NCBI GenBank assembly: GCA_910587005.1 | Contig: CAJULB010000004.1 | Coordinates: 233,078-297,077 of the forward strand | DNA length: 64,000 bases | Source: an uncultured Christensenellaceae bacterium | Lineage (GTDB): Bacteria > Bacillota > Clostridia > Christensenellales > Borkfalkiaceae | Direction: 5' to 3' | Shown: piece by piece, positions 41,565-50,248 of the stretch | Numbering within the stretch: position 1 is the stretch's first letter | Layout: each line of letters starts with the position of its first letter | The notes under the pieces: generated by a model | What the model saw: the letters and a program-made list of their open reading frames with translations, nothing else | Databases searched by the model: none | Told to the model about the DNA's origin: nothing | Program-made: the position numbers and the translations under genes

Positions 41565-42413
41565 TTAGACGCCGCTATATGATGAAAATCCGCCGTCTAT
41601 AGGAATACAAACACCTGTTACAAAACCTGCCGCCTCACTGCTGATAAGGTAAAGCGTTGTACCGACAAGGTCGTCAACAACGCCGAACCTGCCCATAGGG
41701 GTTGCGGCAAGAATTTTGCCCGTTCTCGCAGTAGGCGTTCCGTCGTCATTCCACAAAAGCTTTTCGTTCTGCTTCGTCGAGAAGAAACCAGGCGCAATAG
41801 CGTTTACGCGGATACCGATATGTGAGAAATGTACGGCAAGCCACTGTGTGAAATTAGATATTGCCGCCTTAGCGCCCGAGTATGCGGGTATCTTCGTAAG
41901 TGGCGTATATGCGTTCATTGAAGATATATTTAAGATATTGCAGTGTTTTCGGCCTATCATATCCTTCGAGAATACCTGCGTCGGCAACAGCGTACCGATA
42001 AAGTTAAGATTGAATACAAACTCTACACCGGATTGTTCCAAATCGAAAAACGTTTTTATTCCCTTAACTTCGTCGTTAAGTTCGGCATACTCGTTGTCGG
42101 TTGTCGCTCTGGGATTATTACCGCCTGCGCCGTTAATTAAAATATCGCATTTACCGAATGCTTTCAATACCTCTTCGTGGCATTTTTCAAGCGATTCTTT
42201 TATCAATACGTTAGCCTCGAAGCCCTTTGCCTTATATCCTTCGGCCACTAACTGTTCAGCAAACTCATGCGCTTTCGCTATATCTCTGTCCAAAATAGCA
42301 ACCTTCGCTCCGCACTGGGCAATAGCTTTTGCCAAATGTGAACAGATAACTCCGGCTGCGCCCGTTATAACTACTACTTTGTCTTTTAAATCGACTGTAA
42401 AAGGTAATTTCAT
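41565..42413 (-). CDS. uxuB: SDR-family D-mannonate oxidoreductase (fructuronate reductase)
   Basis: 282 residues, Rossmann fold of the short-chain dehydrogenase family: VITGAAGVICSH for NAD(P) binding, INGAGGNNP, catalytic Ser in NISSMNAY and the Tyr/Lys pair YSGAK, ending IPIDGGFSSYSG. Clostridia use an SDR of this type in place of the long-chain UxuB of enteric bacteria. Its position directly downstream of uxuA supports reduction of D-fructuronate to D-mannonate. 19 bp after uxuA. Confidence 0.85.
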   Translation of the reverse strand: MKLPFTVDLKDKVVVITGAAGVICSHLAKAIAQCGAKVAILDRDIAKAHEFAEQLVAEGYKAKGFEANVLIKESLEKCHEEVLKAFGKCDILINGAGGNNPRATTDNEYAELNDEVKGIKTFFDLEQSGVEFVFNLNFIGTLLPTQVFSKDMIGRKHCNILNISSMNAYTPLTKIPAYSGAKAAISNFTQWLAVHFSHIGIRVNAIAPGFFSTKQNEKLLWNDDGTPTARTGKILAATPMGRFGVVDDLVGTTLYLISSEAAGFVTGVCIPIDGGFSSYSGV

Positions 42414-42432
42414 TTATGTATGCTCCCTAAAA

Positions 42433-43470
42433 TTATTTCTGTAAATCCTTTTTAACTGCTTCAAACAGTCCGCAAAGATACGTTGCGCCCATTGCCCTGT
42501 CAAATAATCCGTAGCCGGGCTTTGCGTCCTCGCCCCAAACGTTTCTGCCGTGGTCGGGGCGTAAATATCCTTCAAATCCGTTTTTTTCCAGCGCCTTGAC
42601 GATTTCGTAAATATCAACGTTACCGCAATCTGTCATATGTCCGTTTTCGTAGAAGTCGGTTTCTGACGTATATTTGAGCTGTCTAAGATGCGCAAAGTAA
42701 ATTCTGTCGGCATACTTTGCCGCCATTTTGGGCAAGTCGTTAAATCTCCCCGCGCCGAGAGAACCGGTACAGAAGGTTATTCCGTTATGTTTATTAGGCA
42801 CAGCTTTAAACAGCCTGTCATAGTCTTCTTCACACCCTACTATTCTCGGTAAATCGAATATATCCCAGGGGGGATCGTCGGGATGAACGGCAAGATTTAC
42901 GTCCGCTTCGTCGCAGGCAGGCATAACCGCGTTAAGGAAATAAACGAAATTATCAAATAATTTTTCGTGCGTCATTCCTTCGTATTCTTTTAAAAGCCCG
43001 TTAAGCTCTTCCGGAGTATAGCTCTCGTCCCAACCGGGTAAACGCAAATTGTGTTTATCAAGTTTTGCAAAGTCCGCTTCACTGTAAGAAAGCGAGGTTG
43101 CCCCGTCAGTATGCTTGAAATAAAGGTTGGTACGGAACCAATCGAACACGGGCATAAAGTTGTAGCAAATGCACTTAACCCCAGCCTTACCGCAGTTGAT
43201 TATGTTCTGCTTGTAAGCTTCAATATACTTGTCCCTTGAGGGCTTACCGAGTTTAATGTCCTCGTGAACGGGAACGGATTCGATAACTTCCATTTCAAGC
43301 CCCGCATCGTTGCAGAGTTTTTTAAGATGTAATAGCTTGTCCAAACCCCAGACGGCGCCCACGGGTTCGTCATAAACGGCGGTAACTACGCCGGTCATTC
43401 CCTGAATTTGCTTAATATAGTTTAAAGGAATGCAATCCTTTTCACCATACCAGCGAAAAGTCATTTTCAT
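42433..43470 (-). CDS. uxuA: Mannonate dehydratase
   Basis: 345 residues, typical UxuA length. TIM-barrel with metal and substrate motifs AVHPDDPP, FCTGSLG, FAHLRQLK and RPDHGRNVWGE, which supply the Mn2+/Fe2+ ligands. It converts D-mannonate to 2-keto-3-deoxy-D-gluconate. With UxuB and the beta-glucuronidase in the same cluster it shows that glucuronic acid is a real product of the locus. Glucuronate isomerase (uxaC) and KDG kinase are not in the window. Confidence 0.94.
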   Translation of the reverse strand: MKMTFRWYGEKDCIPLNYIKQIQGMTGVVTAVYDEPVGAVWGLDKLLHLKKLCNDAGLEMEVIESVPVHEDIKLGKPSRDKYIEAYKQNIINCGKAGVKCICYNFMPVFDWFRTNLYFKHTDGATSLSYSEADFAKLDKHNLRLPGWDESYTPEELNGLLKEYEGMTHEKLFDNFVYFLNAVMPACDEADVNLAVHPDDPPWDIFDLPRIVGCEEDYDRLFKAVPNKHNGITFCTGSLGAGRFNDLPKMAAKYADRIYFAHLRQLKYTSETDFYENGHMTDCGNVDIYEIVKALEKNGFEGYLRPDHGRNVWGEDAKPGYGLFDRAMGATYLCGLFEAVKKDLQK

Positions 43471-43507
43471 AATTTTAAATCTCCTGATTTGATTTATTAT
43501 TTCAGTT

Positions 43508-44143
43508 TTAAATCGCCGTTCTCAATATATCTTTAAACGTCTTTATAGCTATATCCGTTTTCTCGTACCCTGCGGCGCAGCCTATACCTATCGTAACAAA
43601 GCCGCCTGCTTTGCCCGCATCTATGCCCGCTTCCGCATCCTCGACTATATAACAGTCACCGCTGTTAAAGCCAAGATATTCCGCCGCTTTTAAGAACACT
43701 TCCGGGTCGGGTTTTGAGCGAGTTATATTGTTACCGTCTGACACCGCGTCGAAATATTTTTTTAAATCGCACCTGTCGAGAATAAGCGGGGTGTTCTTAG
43801 ACGATGAACCTATGGCAAGCTTATATCCGCACTTGTGCAATTCCTTTAAAGTGTTGCGAACTTCGTCCGCAACGTCGGAGGGCGTCATATTTTCCAGCAA
43901 TTTGCGATAAGCTTCGTTTTTCTCTTCGGCAAATTTAACCTTTTCGTCTTCAGTATAAGTCTTGCCTCCCAAAGACAATATTATTTCAAGGCTTTCCATT
44001 CTGGATACACCGCGAAGCCTGTCGTTGACCTTTTCATCGAAAGGCAGAGAAAGTCTATCGGCAATTGTCTTCCACGCTTCATAATGATATTTATCAGTAA
44101 AGCACAACACACCGTCCAAATCGAAAATAAACGCTTTTTTCAT
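43508..44143 (-). CDS. pgmB: Beta-phosphoglucomutase (HAD superfamily)
   Basis: 211 residues. FIFDLDGVLCFTD provides the two catalytic Asp; DKYHYEAWKTIADRL and RGVSRMESLEIIL are signatures that set beta-phosphoglucomutase apart from other HADs; IGSSSKNT and VEDAEAGIDAGKAG complete the fold. It converts beta-glucose-1-phosphate to glucose-6-phosphate. The usual partner, a GH65-type disaccharide phosphorylase, is absent from the window; a His-type GH3 lies 11 bp upstream. Confidence 0.9.
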   Translation of the reverse strand: MKKAFIFDLDGVLCFTDKYHYEAWKTIADRLSLPFDEKVNDRLRGVSRMESLEIILSLGGKTYTEDEKVKFAEEKNEAYRKLLENMTPSDVADEVRNTLKELHKCGYKLAIGSSSKNTPLILDRCDLKKYFDAVSDGNNITRSKPDPEVFLKAAEYLGFNSGDCYIVEDAEAGIDAGKAGGFVTIGIGCAAGYEKTDIAIKTFKDILRTAI

Positions 44144-44154
44144 TCATTATTACC

Positions 44155-45840
44155 TCAATATTTCAAATACTCTTTCCCGCAGAAAGGGTCGATAGGACTT
44201 ACGCCCCTAAAACTACTGCGTCCTAAAATCTTTTCCAATGCCGCTTTAATAGCATCGTCGTGGTTAGAATAAGCGTTTACGTAAGTCTTAATCTGCGGTG
44301 CGTCCAACAGTGCGTATGGATTGCCGTGGCTTATGTAAATTACAGGTACTTCCGCTGTAAACCATGGGCAGTTATCGCCGTTGCCAAAGAAGGTATACCA
44401 TTGATAACGGTTTGTAACCCGGTTTGAGGCGTTTTGCATATTGCCTACATACAGCACCGCGTCGTACTTACTTTTAAAGGTTTCAACACTGAAATCCATA
44501 TTGCCGAAATCTTCGCGCCTGTACACCGACACCGTGAACCCCGCCTTTTCAAGCAGTTCTTTGTATACCTTTTCAACGCGTTCGCTTGACGGGTTTTCAC
44601 CAAGAACTTCAAGCAACAATTTTTTGGTCTTTTTCGGGCTGAGCGGCAAAGCGTTCTGTGTATCCTTTACAAGCGTAACGGCTTTGTCCGCACACTCCTT
44701 AGCCCACGCCTTATGCGTTTTATCGGCAAGTATTTCAAGTGCGGAATTGTCGGGAACAATTTCCGTCTTTTTCTTTTTATTCAACCCTAACGAAGCTTTC
44801 ATTCCGAGAATACGCGTCAGCGCTTCGTCCAAACGCTTCTCCGAAAGCAAACCGCTTTCATAACCCGCCTTCATATATGCGAAGTCCTCGCCCAAATCTT
44901 TATTGAACAGAAACAAATCACATCCGCTTTCTATCGCATACGGCACGCTTTCACATCTGGGCTTTACAACTCCGAAACCTACCATACAGGTAGAATCGGT
45001 GACAATAACGCCGTTAAAACCGAGCTTTTCCCTTAAAAGTCCTTTAAGTAAAGACGGGGACTGCGTAGCGGGTATAAGCATATTTTTCTTTTCTCCGCTT
45101 ATACGCTCTTCATACGCAGGCTGTGCGATATGTCCTGCCATAACCGTCATAGCGCCGCCGTCGATAAGCCCTTTATATATTTTGCCGTAAGTTTTATCCC
45201 ACTCTTCACAAGAAAGCGAATTTACAGAACATAAAATGTGCTGGTCAACCTCGTCTACTCCGTCGCCGGGGAAATGCTTTACGGCAACTGCAACGCCCTC
45301 TTCATCCGCTCCCCGCTTATACGCTAAACCGCATTTTAAAACGAAGTCCGCATTGTTCCCGTAAGTACGGGTATTAGTTATAGGATTATGGTAGTTGAGG
45401 TCTATATCTGCTACGGGCGCAAAGCTCCAATTGCACCCGACCGCCTTGCCTTCCGAACACGAAATCTTTCCAAGGCGGTAAGCCTGTTCGCTGTCCCCCG
45501 TTGCCGCAACAAACATCTGACTGCCGAAATACGTACCCTCCAAAGCTATTCCCGCCCCGCCGTATTCAAGATTTGCGCCGATAAGCAAGGGGATTTTGCT
45601 GTGCGTCTGCATATAGCGGAATGTTTCCTGCAACTCCTTCGCGCCGCCAAGCCGATACATAGCCCCGCCGATATGGTATTGCAAAAGCGCGTTTTCGAGA
45701 TATTCGGGGGTTGTATTATAGCCTATCGGCACAAAAAGCTGACCTATCTTTTCATCAAGCGTCATTGCGCTTTTCGTCTTTTGCACCCACGCAATATCCT
45801 CATCGCTTAAATTGAACGGGGACTTTTTTAAGTCAATCAT
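44155..45840 (-). CDS. GH3 beta-glycosidase, NagZ/Nag3-like with His acid/base (first copy)
   Basis: 561 residues, no signal peptide. (Beta/alpha)8 domain with KHFPGDGVDEVDQH, where Asp/His (His about 201) take the role of acid/base as in NagZ-type GH3, and VTDSTCMVG with the nucleophile Asp (about 282). A C-terminal alpha/beta sandwich (about 390-545) follows. Such GH3 enzymes act on beta-N-acetylglucosaminides or beta-glucosides, and some are phosphorylases. Paralogous to the gene at 48501. It starts eight bp after the HAD gene's stop and ends 11 bp before pgmB. Confidence 0.87.
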   Translation of the reverse strand: MIDLKKSPFNLSDEDIAWVQKTKSAMTLDEKIGQLFVPIGYNTTPEYLENALLQYHIGGAMYRLGGAKELQETFRYMQTHSKIPLLIGANLEYGGAGIALEGTYFGSQMFVAATGDSEQAYRLGKISCSEGKAVGCNWSFAPVADIDLNYHNPITNTRTYGNNADFVLKCGLAYKRGADEEGVAVAVKHFPGDGVDEVDQHILCSVNSLSCEEWDKTYGKIYKGLIDGGAMTVMAGHIAQPAYEERISGEKKNMLIPATQSPSLLKGLLREKLGFNGVIVTDSTCMVGFGVVKPRCESVPYAIESGCDLFLFNKDLGEDFAYMKAGYESGLLSEKRLDEALTRILGMKASLGLNKKKKTEIVPDNSALEILADKTHKAWAKECADKAVTLVKDTQNALPLSPKKTKKLLLEVLGENPSSERVEKVYKELLEKAGFTVSVYRREDFGNMDFSVETFKSKYDAVLYVGNMQNASNRVTNRYQWYTFFGNGDNCPWFTAEVPVIYISHGNPYALLDAPQIKTYVNAYSNHDDAIKAALEKILGRSSFRGVSPIDPFCGKEYLKY

Positions 45841-45848
45841 AATTACTT

Positions 45849-46664
45849 TTACCTGAAATTCTTTCTGAATTCCTCTTTAAAATCTATTTCTTGCCCTTTC
45901 GTAAATCCGTCAAGCACTTTGCATATTTTTTGCCAGCTTTCGGCCTCGTGATTTACTAAAATCGGATAGAATGAAACACCGTTTTCATCGGCGGCTTTCA
46001 AGTCACCCTCGGCGTCGCCGACCATTACCACGTTTGCGGGGTCATAACCCTTTTTAATAAGTTCGGCTATACAGTACGCCTTGCTGCCGTCCTTCTGGGT
46101 CGTAACACAGTCGGTTAATTCAAGTAGCCCGCAACGCGTCCATTCCTCAACGACTGCGGCAAAATTAGCCGAAGAAACGATAGCAACATCAAACGTTTTG
46201 CCGGCCTCTTTAAGCGCCTCGTAAACTCCGTCGAACGCTTTCTTTTCTATATCTGGCAATGATTTTATGGCAACGTTCGTCGTTTGCGACCACAAGAGCG
46301 CTTTTTTAAAAACGTTTCCGCCGCCCTCCTCTATCTTCTTTTTAACAGCCGCTTCTGAAAGCTCTTTTGCGCTGTCCGTCCACGCTTTAAACACGGCATA
46401 TTCCGCGTTATTCGGGTACAACTCACACAAAATCTGCGAAAGCCCCTTAAACCTGTTGATACCGCGGGTAATCTGATATAAGTTTATCTCGTTCCACCTG
46501 TCCAGAACTGATTGCGCATTTTTAGTTATATTAAAAATTTTAACAAATTTAGGACCAAAACACTTTATATGTTTAATATTCATAGTGTCCATAGCGCAAC
46601 CGTCGCTGTCTACGCACAGTAAATATTTTTTTGTCTTCTTGAATTCCGGAAGAGGATAAGCCAT
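45849..46664 (-). CDS. HAD-family hydrolase of unknown substrate
   Basis: 271 residues. VDSDGCAMDT (about 18-27) gives the nucleophile Asp and the general acid Asp at +2, IVSSAN motif II and VMVGDAEGDLKAA motif IV. An alpha-helical cap (about 30-150) is larger than in beta-phosphoglucomutase. It lies between the beta-glucuronidase and a GH3, so it may dephosphorylate a sugar phosphate of this pathway. It is not a paralogue of pgmB at close range. Confidence 0.78.
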   Translation of the reverse strand: MAYPLPEFKKTKKYLLCVDSDGCAMDTMNIKHIKCFGPKFVKIFNITKNAQSVLDRWNEINLYQITRGINRFKGLSQILCELYPNNAEYAVFKAWTDSAKELSEAAVKKKIEEGGGNVFKKALLWSQTTNVAIKSLPDIEKKAFDGVYEALKEAGKTFDVAIVSSANFAAVVEEWTRCGLLELTDCVTTQKDGSKAYCIAELIKKGYDPANVVMVGDAEGDLKAADENGVSFYPILVNHEAESWQKICKVLDGFTKGQEIDFKEEFRKNFR

Positions 46665-46665
46665 A

Positions 46666-48489
46666 TTATTTGTTTCCTTTGTAATTTACAGGTAATTTAT
46701 CCCAGCGTTTTTTCAATCCGAATGCGACGTGTTTGGGATTGCGTTCTCTGGTGAATATCCCTTTTTTATTTCCGTCAACGCGTATAATGCCCTCCGTCGT
46801 CTGGAAGTCGGCAAAGTTCCAAATCTGCTCGCCCATAATGCAATCGTGTTTATCGAAAATCTTATGATAGCCTTCAAGGTATTCTTCCTGATAATTCTCA
46901 GTCCACTGTATAGCGGGGAGCCTTGTCAAGCCTGGCAATGTATCCGTACCGTACTCGGTAAACATTACGGGTTTACCCGTCTTGTCCCATTTAGTAAGTT
47001 CTTCGTCAAGCCTGGCAAAGCCGTCCTCAAGCTCGTATCCGCCCAACAGATACCAACCGTAATAGCGGTTAAGCATAACAAAATCAGTCAAATGTGTGCA
47101 AAGACATTTATCAGGTTGAGAAGCTATTATATGTGCAAAGCTGCGGGGACGTTTCTGCACGTCAAGCTCGGCGCATTTGTCAAAAAGCGCTTTGAAGTAA
47201 GGGATAGCCTTTTCCGAACCCGTGGTGTCGGGCTCGTTCAAAAGCGACCAGGCAACCACCGAAGCGTGGTTTTTATCTCTTTGAACGCACTCTTCAAGCG
47301 TGTTAATGTGATTTTTAAGCGTAACGGTCTGAACTATTTCCTCTTCAAAAAAAGGCTTTATCTTTGCCGCCGTAGCCGCGTCCACCGCGTTTCTCGTCGA
47401 AACGAGCATACCGACTGCGGGGAGTTCGTCTATAATTAAAAAGCCCTCTCTGTCGGCAAGCTGATATATTTCTTCGCTGTAAGGATAGTGACTGGTGCGG
47501 AAAGAGTTTGCGCCTATCCACTTCATAAGTTCGAAGTCGCGCTTAATAAACGGAAGGTTATAACCTCTGCCGCACACCGCGCTGTCCTCGTGCTTGCCGA
47601 AGCCCTTGAAGTATACCGGGGTTTCGTTTATCAAAATGCGGTTACCGACAACCTTTACGGTGCGGACGCCGACTTCCAAAGAGTATTTATCGTAAATAAC
47701 GCCGTTATCGGACAGAGTAAACTCGAACGTGTACAAATATGCGTTAAGCGGCTGCCAGAGATGTGCATTTTTAATCTCAACCGTTCCGTTATTACCCGAA
47801 ACTGCGGCAACTTTTTTATGCTTTTCATCGTACACTTCTACATTTACGTTACCTGCACCTACCGTTTCGACGGTGTAGTCGGTATAAGCGGTTTTGCTTT
47901 CAGTCCTATGGTTCAGCGTAATATCCACGATAGAATTCTTAGGCGTAATCACAAGCTTTACCGGACGGATAAGCCCCGAATAGTTGAAGAAATCGAAGTA
48001 AGGCGCGGTCAGCTTTCTGCCGTTTTTAAGCACCTTATATTCGCCGCACGGCAAAGTGGTATGCGAAAGCTCGTTGTTCAGCTTAACCACTATGCGGTTG
48101 GGTACGCCATATTTCAACTGCTTGTTTACGTTTATGGTAAAGGGCAGAAATCCGCCGTGGTGATAGGCAACCTTTTCGCCGTTGAAGTATACTTCGGCAA
48201 CGTGCGCCGCCGCATAAAAACGGATATCGACGTCTCTGTCTGCCCACGCTATGTCGGCATAGAACTCGGTTTCATACCAAAAGTCGCCGGTGTATTCCTT
48301 GTACAGCTTCTCGGTGAAAAAATCGGCAAAGCTTGCGGGTACGGGCAATAATATGCCGTCGGGAATGCCGTTTTTGTAGCCTTTTACGTCGCCCTCGCTT
48401 TCAAAGTCGAAAGCAAATTTCCACATTCCGGAAAGGTCTACGACCTGTCTCGTCGCACTGTTTTGGGGATATAAATATTTGTTAGCCAT
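46666..48489 (-). CDS. uidA: GH2 beta-glucuronidase
   Basis: 607 residues, cytosolic. Sugar-binding, Ig-like and TIM-barrel domains in order, with RTSHYPYSEE, SLLNEPDTTG (acid/base Glu, about 415) and MFTEYGTDT (nucleophile Glu, about 506). GNKKGIFTRERNPK (about 571) carries the Asn-x-Lys motif that binds the glucuronate carboxylate, which separates it from beta-galactosidases. A ribosome binding site AAAGGAG precedes ATG. It releases glucuronate from imported glucuronides. It has no long loop-1 insertion of drug-glucuronide enzymes that I can identify. Confidence 0.93.
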   Translation of the reverse strand: MANKYLYPQNSATRQVVDLSGMWKFAFDFESEGDVKGYKNGIPDGILLPVPASFADFFTEKLYKEYTGDFWYETEFYADIAWADRDVDIRFYAAAHVAEVYFNGEKVAYHHGGFLPFTINVNKQLKYGVPNRIVVKLNNELSHTTLPCGEYKVLKNGRKLTAPYFDFFNYSGLIRPVKLVITPKNSIVDITLNHRTESKTAYTDYTVETVGAGNVNVEVYDEKHKKVAAVSGNNGTVEIKNAHLWQPLNAYLYTFEFTLSDNGVIYDKYSLEVGVRTVKVVGNRILINETPVYFKGFGKHEDSAVCGRGYNLPFIKRDFELMKWIGANSFRTSHYPYSEEIYQLADREGFLIIDELPAVGMLVSTRNAVDAATAAKIKPFFEEEIVQTVTLKNHINTLEECVQRDKNHASVVAWSLLNEPDTTGSEKAIPYFKALFDKCAELDVQKRPRSFAHIIASQPDKCLCTHLTDFVMLNRYYGWYLLGGYELEDGFARLDEELTKWDKTGKPVMFTEYGTDTLPGLTRLPAIQWTENYQEEYLEGYHKIFDKHDCIMGEQIWNFADFQTTEGIIRVDGNKKGIFTRERNPKHVAFGLKKRWDKLPVNYKGNK

Positions 48490-48500
48490 AGCTTACTCCT

Positions 48501-50237
48501 TTACCATTTCGTGTCTTCGCTGCCGCAGAATGCGTCAACCGGTGAAACGCCGGTAAACTTCTCTTCACCGGTCAGCTTTTTACACAGCGCTTTCATAGTA
48601 TGTACGTTTGCGTCATAGCAGTTGATATAGGTCTGCACCTGAGGCACGTCGATAAGGTGGAAGGGTGAATTTACCGAAACGAATATTACCGGTAATTCGT
48701 GAACGTACCATGGCATATCTATACTGCCTTTGGTAAGTGCGAAGTCAATTCTCTGGACTACGCCGTTGCCGGGGATATTCGCCATTTGAATTATAAGGTC
48801 GTATTTCTCCGTAAACGTTTTTATTGCGCTCTTTGAAGTATAGAGCCTGCCCATTATTTCCTTAATTTTTTCTTCGTCCGCACGCGCAAGCTGTTCCAGC
48901 ACGGGCGTATAAATTTCCACCTCGAAGCCACGGCTTTCAAGCTCGGCTTTGACTATTTCGTAATACTTGGTCTTTTTACCCGTCGTGTAAGTATTGAACG
49001 GATTGGAACTGTTGTGCGGAACAATTAATATTCTTTTATACTTTTGCGGCGTCAGCGGAAGCACGCCCGTCTGGTTCGACTTAACGAGCGTCACCGCCTT
49101 GTGCGAAACCTCCTCCGCAACCGCTTTATGTTTTTCGCAGCCGATAACGGATAAATCGCCCGCCGTCTTCGGCCTATTCAATTTCAAATGCGCCTTAAAT
49201 GCAAGTATGCGCGTAACCGCTTCGTCAAGCCGTTCAACGGACAATATACCGCGGTCAATTCCCTCTTTAACGTACTCGAAATCTTCCTCGTATTCGTTAT
49301 AAAACAGGAACATATCGCAGCCCGCCGCTATTGCCGTGGGAACTATATCCCTTCTCGGCATACGCCCGGTCATACCGACCATATGGCTTGCGTCTGTAAC
49401 AATAAGCCCGTTGAAGCCGAGCTGTTTTCTGAGTAAATCCTGCAATAAATACTTGCTTAGTGTTGCCGGCATGCAAGCCTTGCCTTCAAGCCCGGGGTTG
49501 AATTTGCGCTCGTATGCGGGCAATAAAATATGCCCGACCATAATTCCGTCCACGCCTGCATCAATCATTTCTTTATAGACGTATCCGAACGTTTTATCCC
49601 ATTCCCCGCACGAAAGACTGTTTACGGAATTTGAAAGGTGCTGGTCTCTTTCGTCTATTCCGTCGCCGGGGAAGTGCTTGCATACACACGCAACGCCCTC
49701 CTTGTGCGCCGCCTTTAAATAGGCTTTGGAATATTCCGCTACTTTCTTTTCGTTACCGCCGAACGTTCTCGTCGCTATTATGGGATTACGGAAGTTGCGG
49801 TGAATATCGACGATAGGTGCAAAAAGCGTATTACATCCTATCGCCTTTGCCTCTTTAGCGCTGACTTCGCCGAGCGCGCCGGCATACCTTACGTCGCCGG
49901 TTGCGGCAATTTTGGTTTCATTGCCTATTTCCGTACCGTCCGCACAAGCGCCGTTGCCGCCTGCTTCGGTATTTGCAGCTACTATCAGAGGGATTTCGCT
50001 CGCACTCTGATAGCTTGCAATAAGCTTAGATATAGAAGCGCCATCCTTGTTCATATAGCGCAGTCCGCCGATTTTCCGCTCCCGGACTATCTTTTTTATT
50101 ATTTCGTCGGAAACAGGCGCCGCCATATCAATGAAAAGCTGTTTGATTTTATCACTTAAAGACATTCCAGAAAGGGTGTTTTGAACCCATTCGGTTTCCT
50201 CTTTATTAAGGTAAAAGGGTTTTGATTTTAAATCCAT
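48501..50237 (-). CDS. GH3 beta-glycosidase, NagZ/Nag3-like with His acid/base (second copy)
   Basis: 578 residues, paralogue of the gene at 44155. KHFPGDGIDERDQH (His about 200) and IVTDASHMVG (Asp about 282) occupy the same positions, and the long shared run VNSLSCGEWDKTFG marks recent common origin. C-terminal alpha/beta domain intact. 11 bp downstream of the GH39 gene. Keeping two copies suggests different linkages or substrates. Confidence 0.87.
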   Translation of the reverse strand: MDLKSKPFYLNKEETEWVQNTLSGMSLSDKIKQLFIDMAAPVSDEIIKKIVRERKIGGLRYMNKDGASISKLIASYQSASEIPLIVAANTEAGGNGACADGTEIGNETKIAATGDVRYAGALGEVSAKEAKAIGCNTLFAPIVDIHRNFRNPIIATRTFGGNEKKVAEYSKAYLKAAHKEGVACVCKHFPGDGIDERDQHLSNSVNSLSCGEWDKTFGYVYKEMIDAGVDGIMVGHILLPAYERKFNPGLEGKACMPATLSKYLLQDLLRKQLGFNGLIVTDASHMVGMTGRMPRRDIVPTAIAAGCDMFLFYNEYEEDFEYVKEGIDRGILSVERLDEAVTRILAFKAHLKLNRPKTAGDLSVIGCEKHKAVAEEVSHKAVTLVKSNQTGVLPLTPQKYKRILIVPHNSSNPFNTYTTGKKTKYYEIVKAELESRGFEVEIYTPVLEQLARADEEKIKEIMGRLYTSKSAIKTFTEKYDLIIQMANIPGNGVVQRIDFALTKGSIDMPWYVHELPVIFVSVNSPFHLIDVPQVQTYINCYDANVHTMKALCKKLTGEEKFTGVSPVDAFCGSEDTKW

Positions 50238-50248
50238 TATGAAAACCT

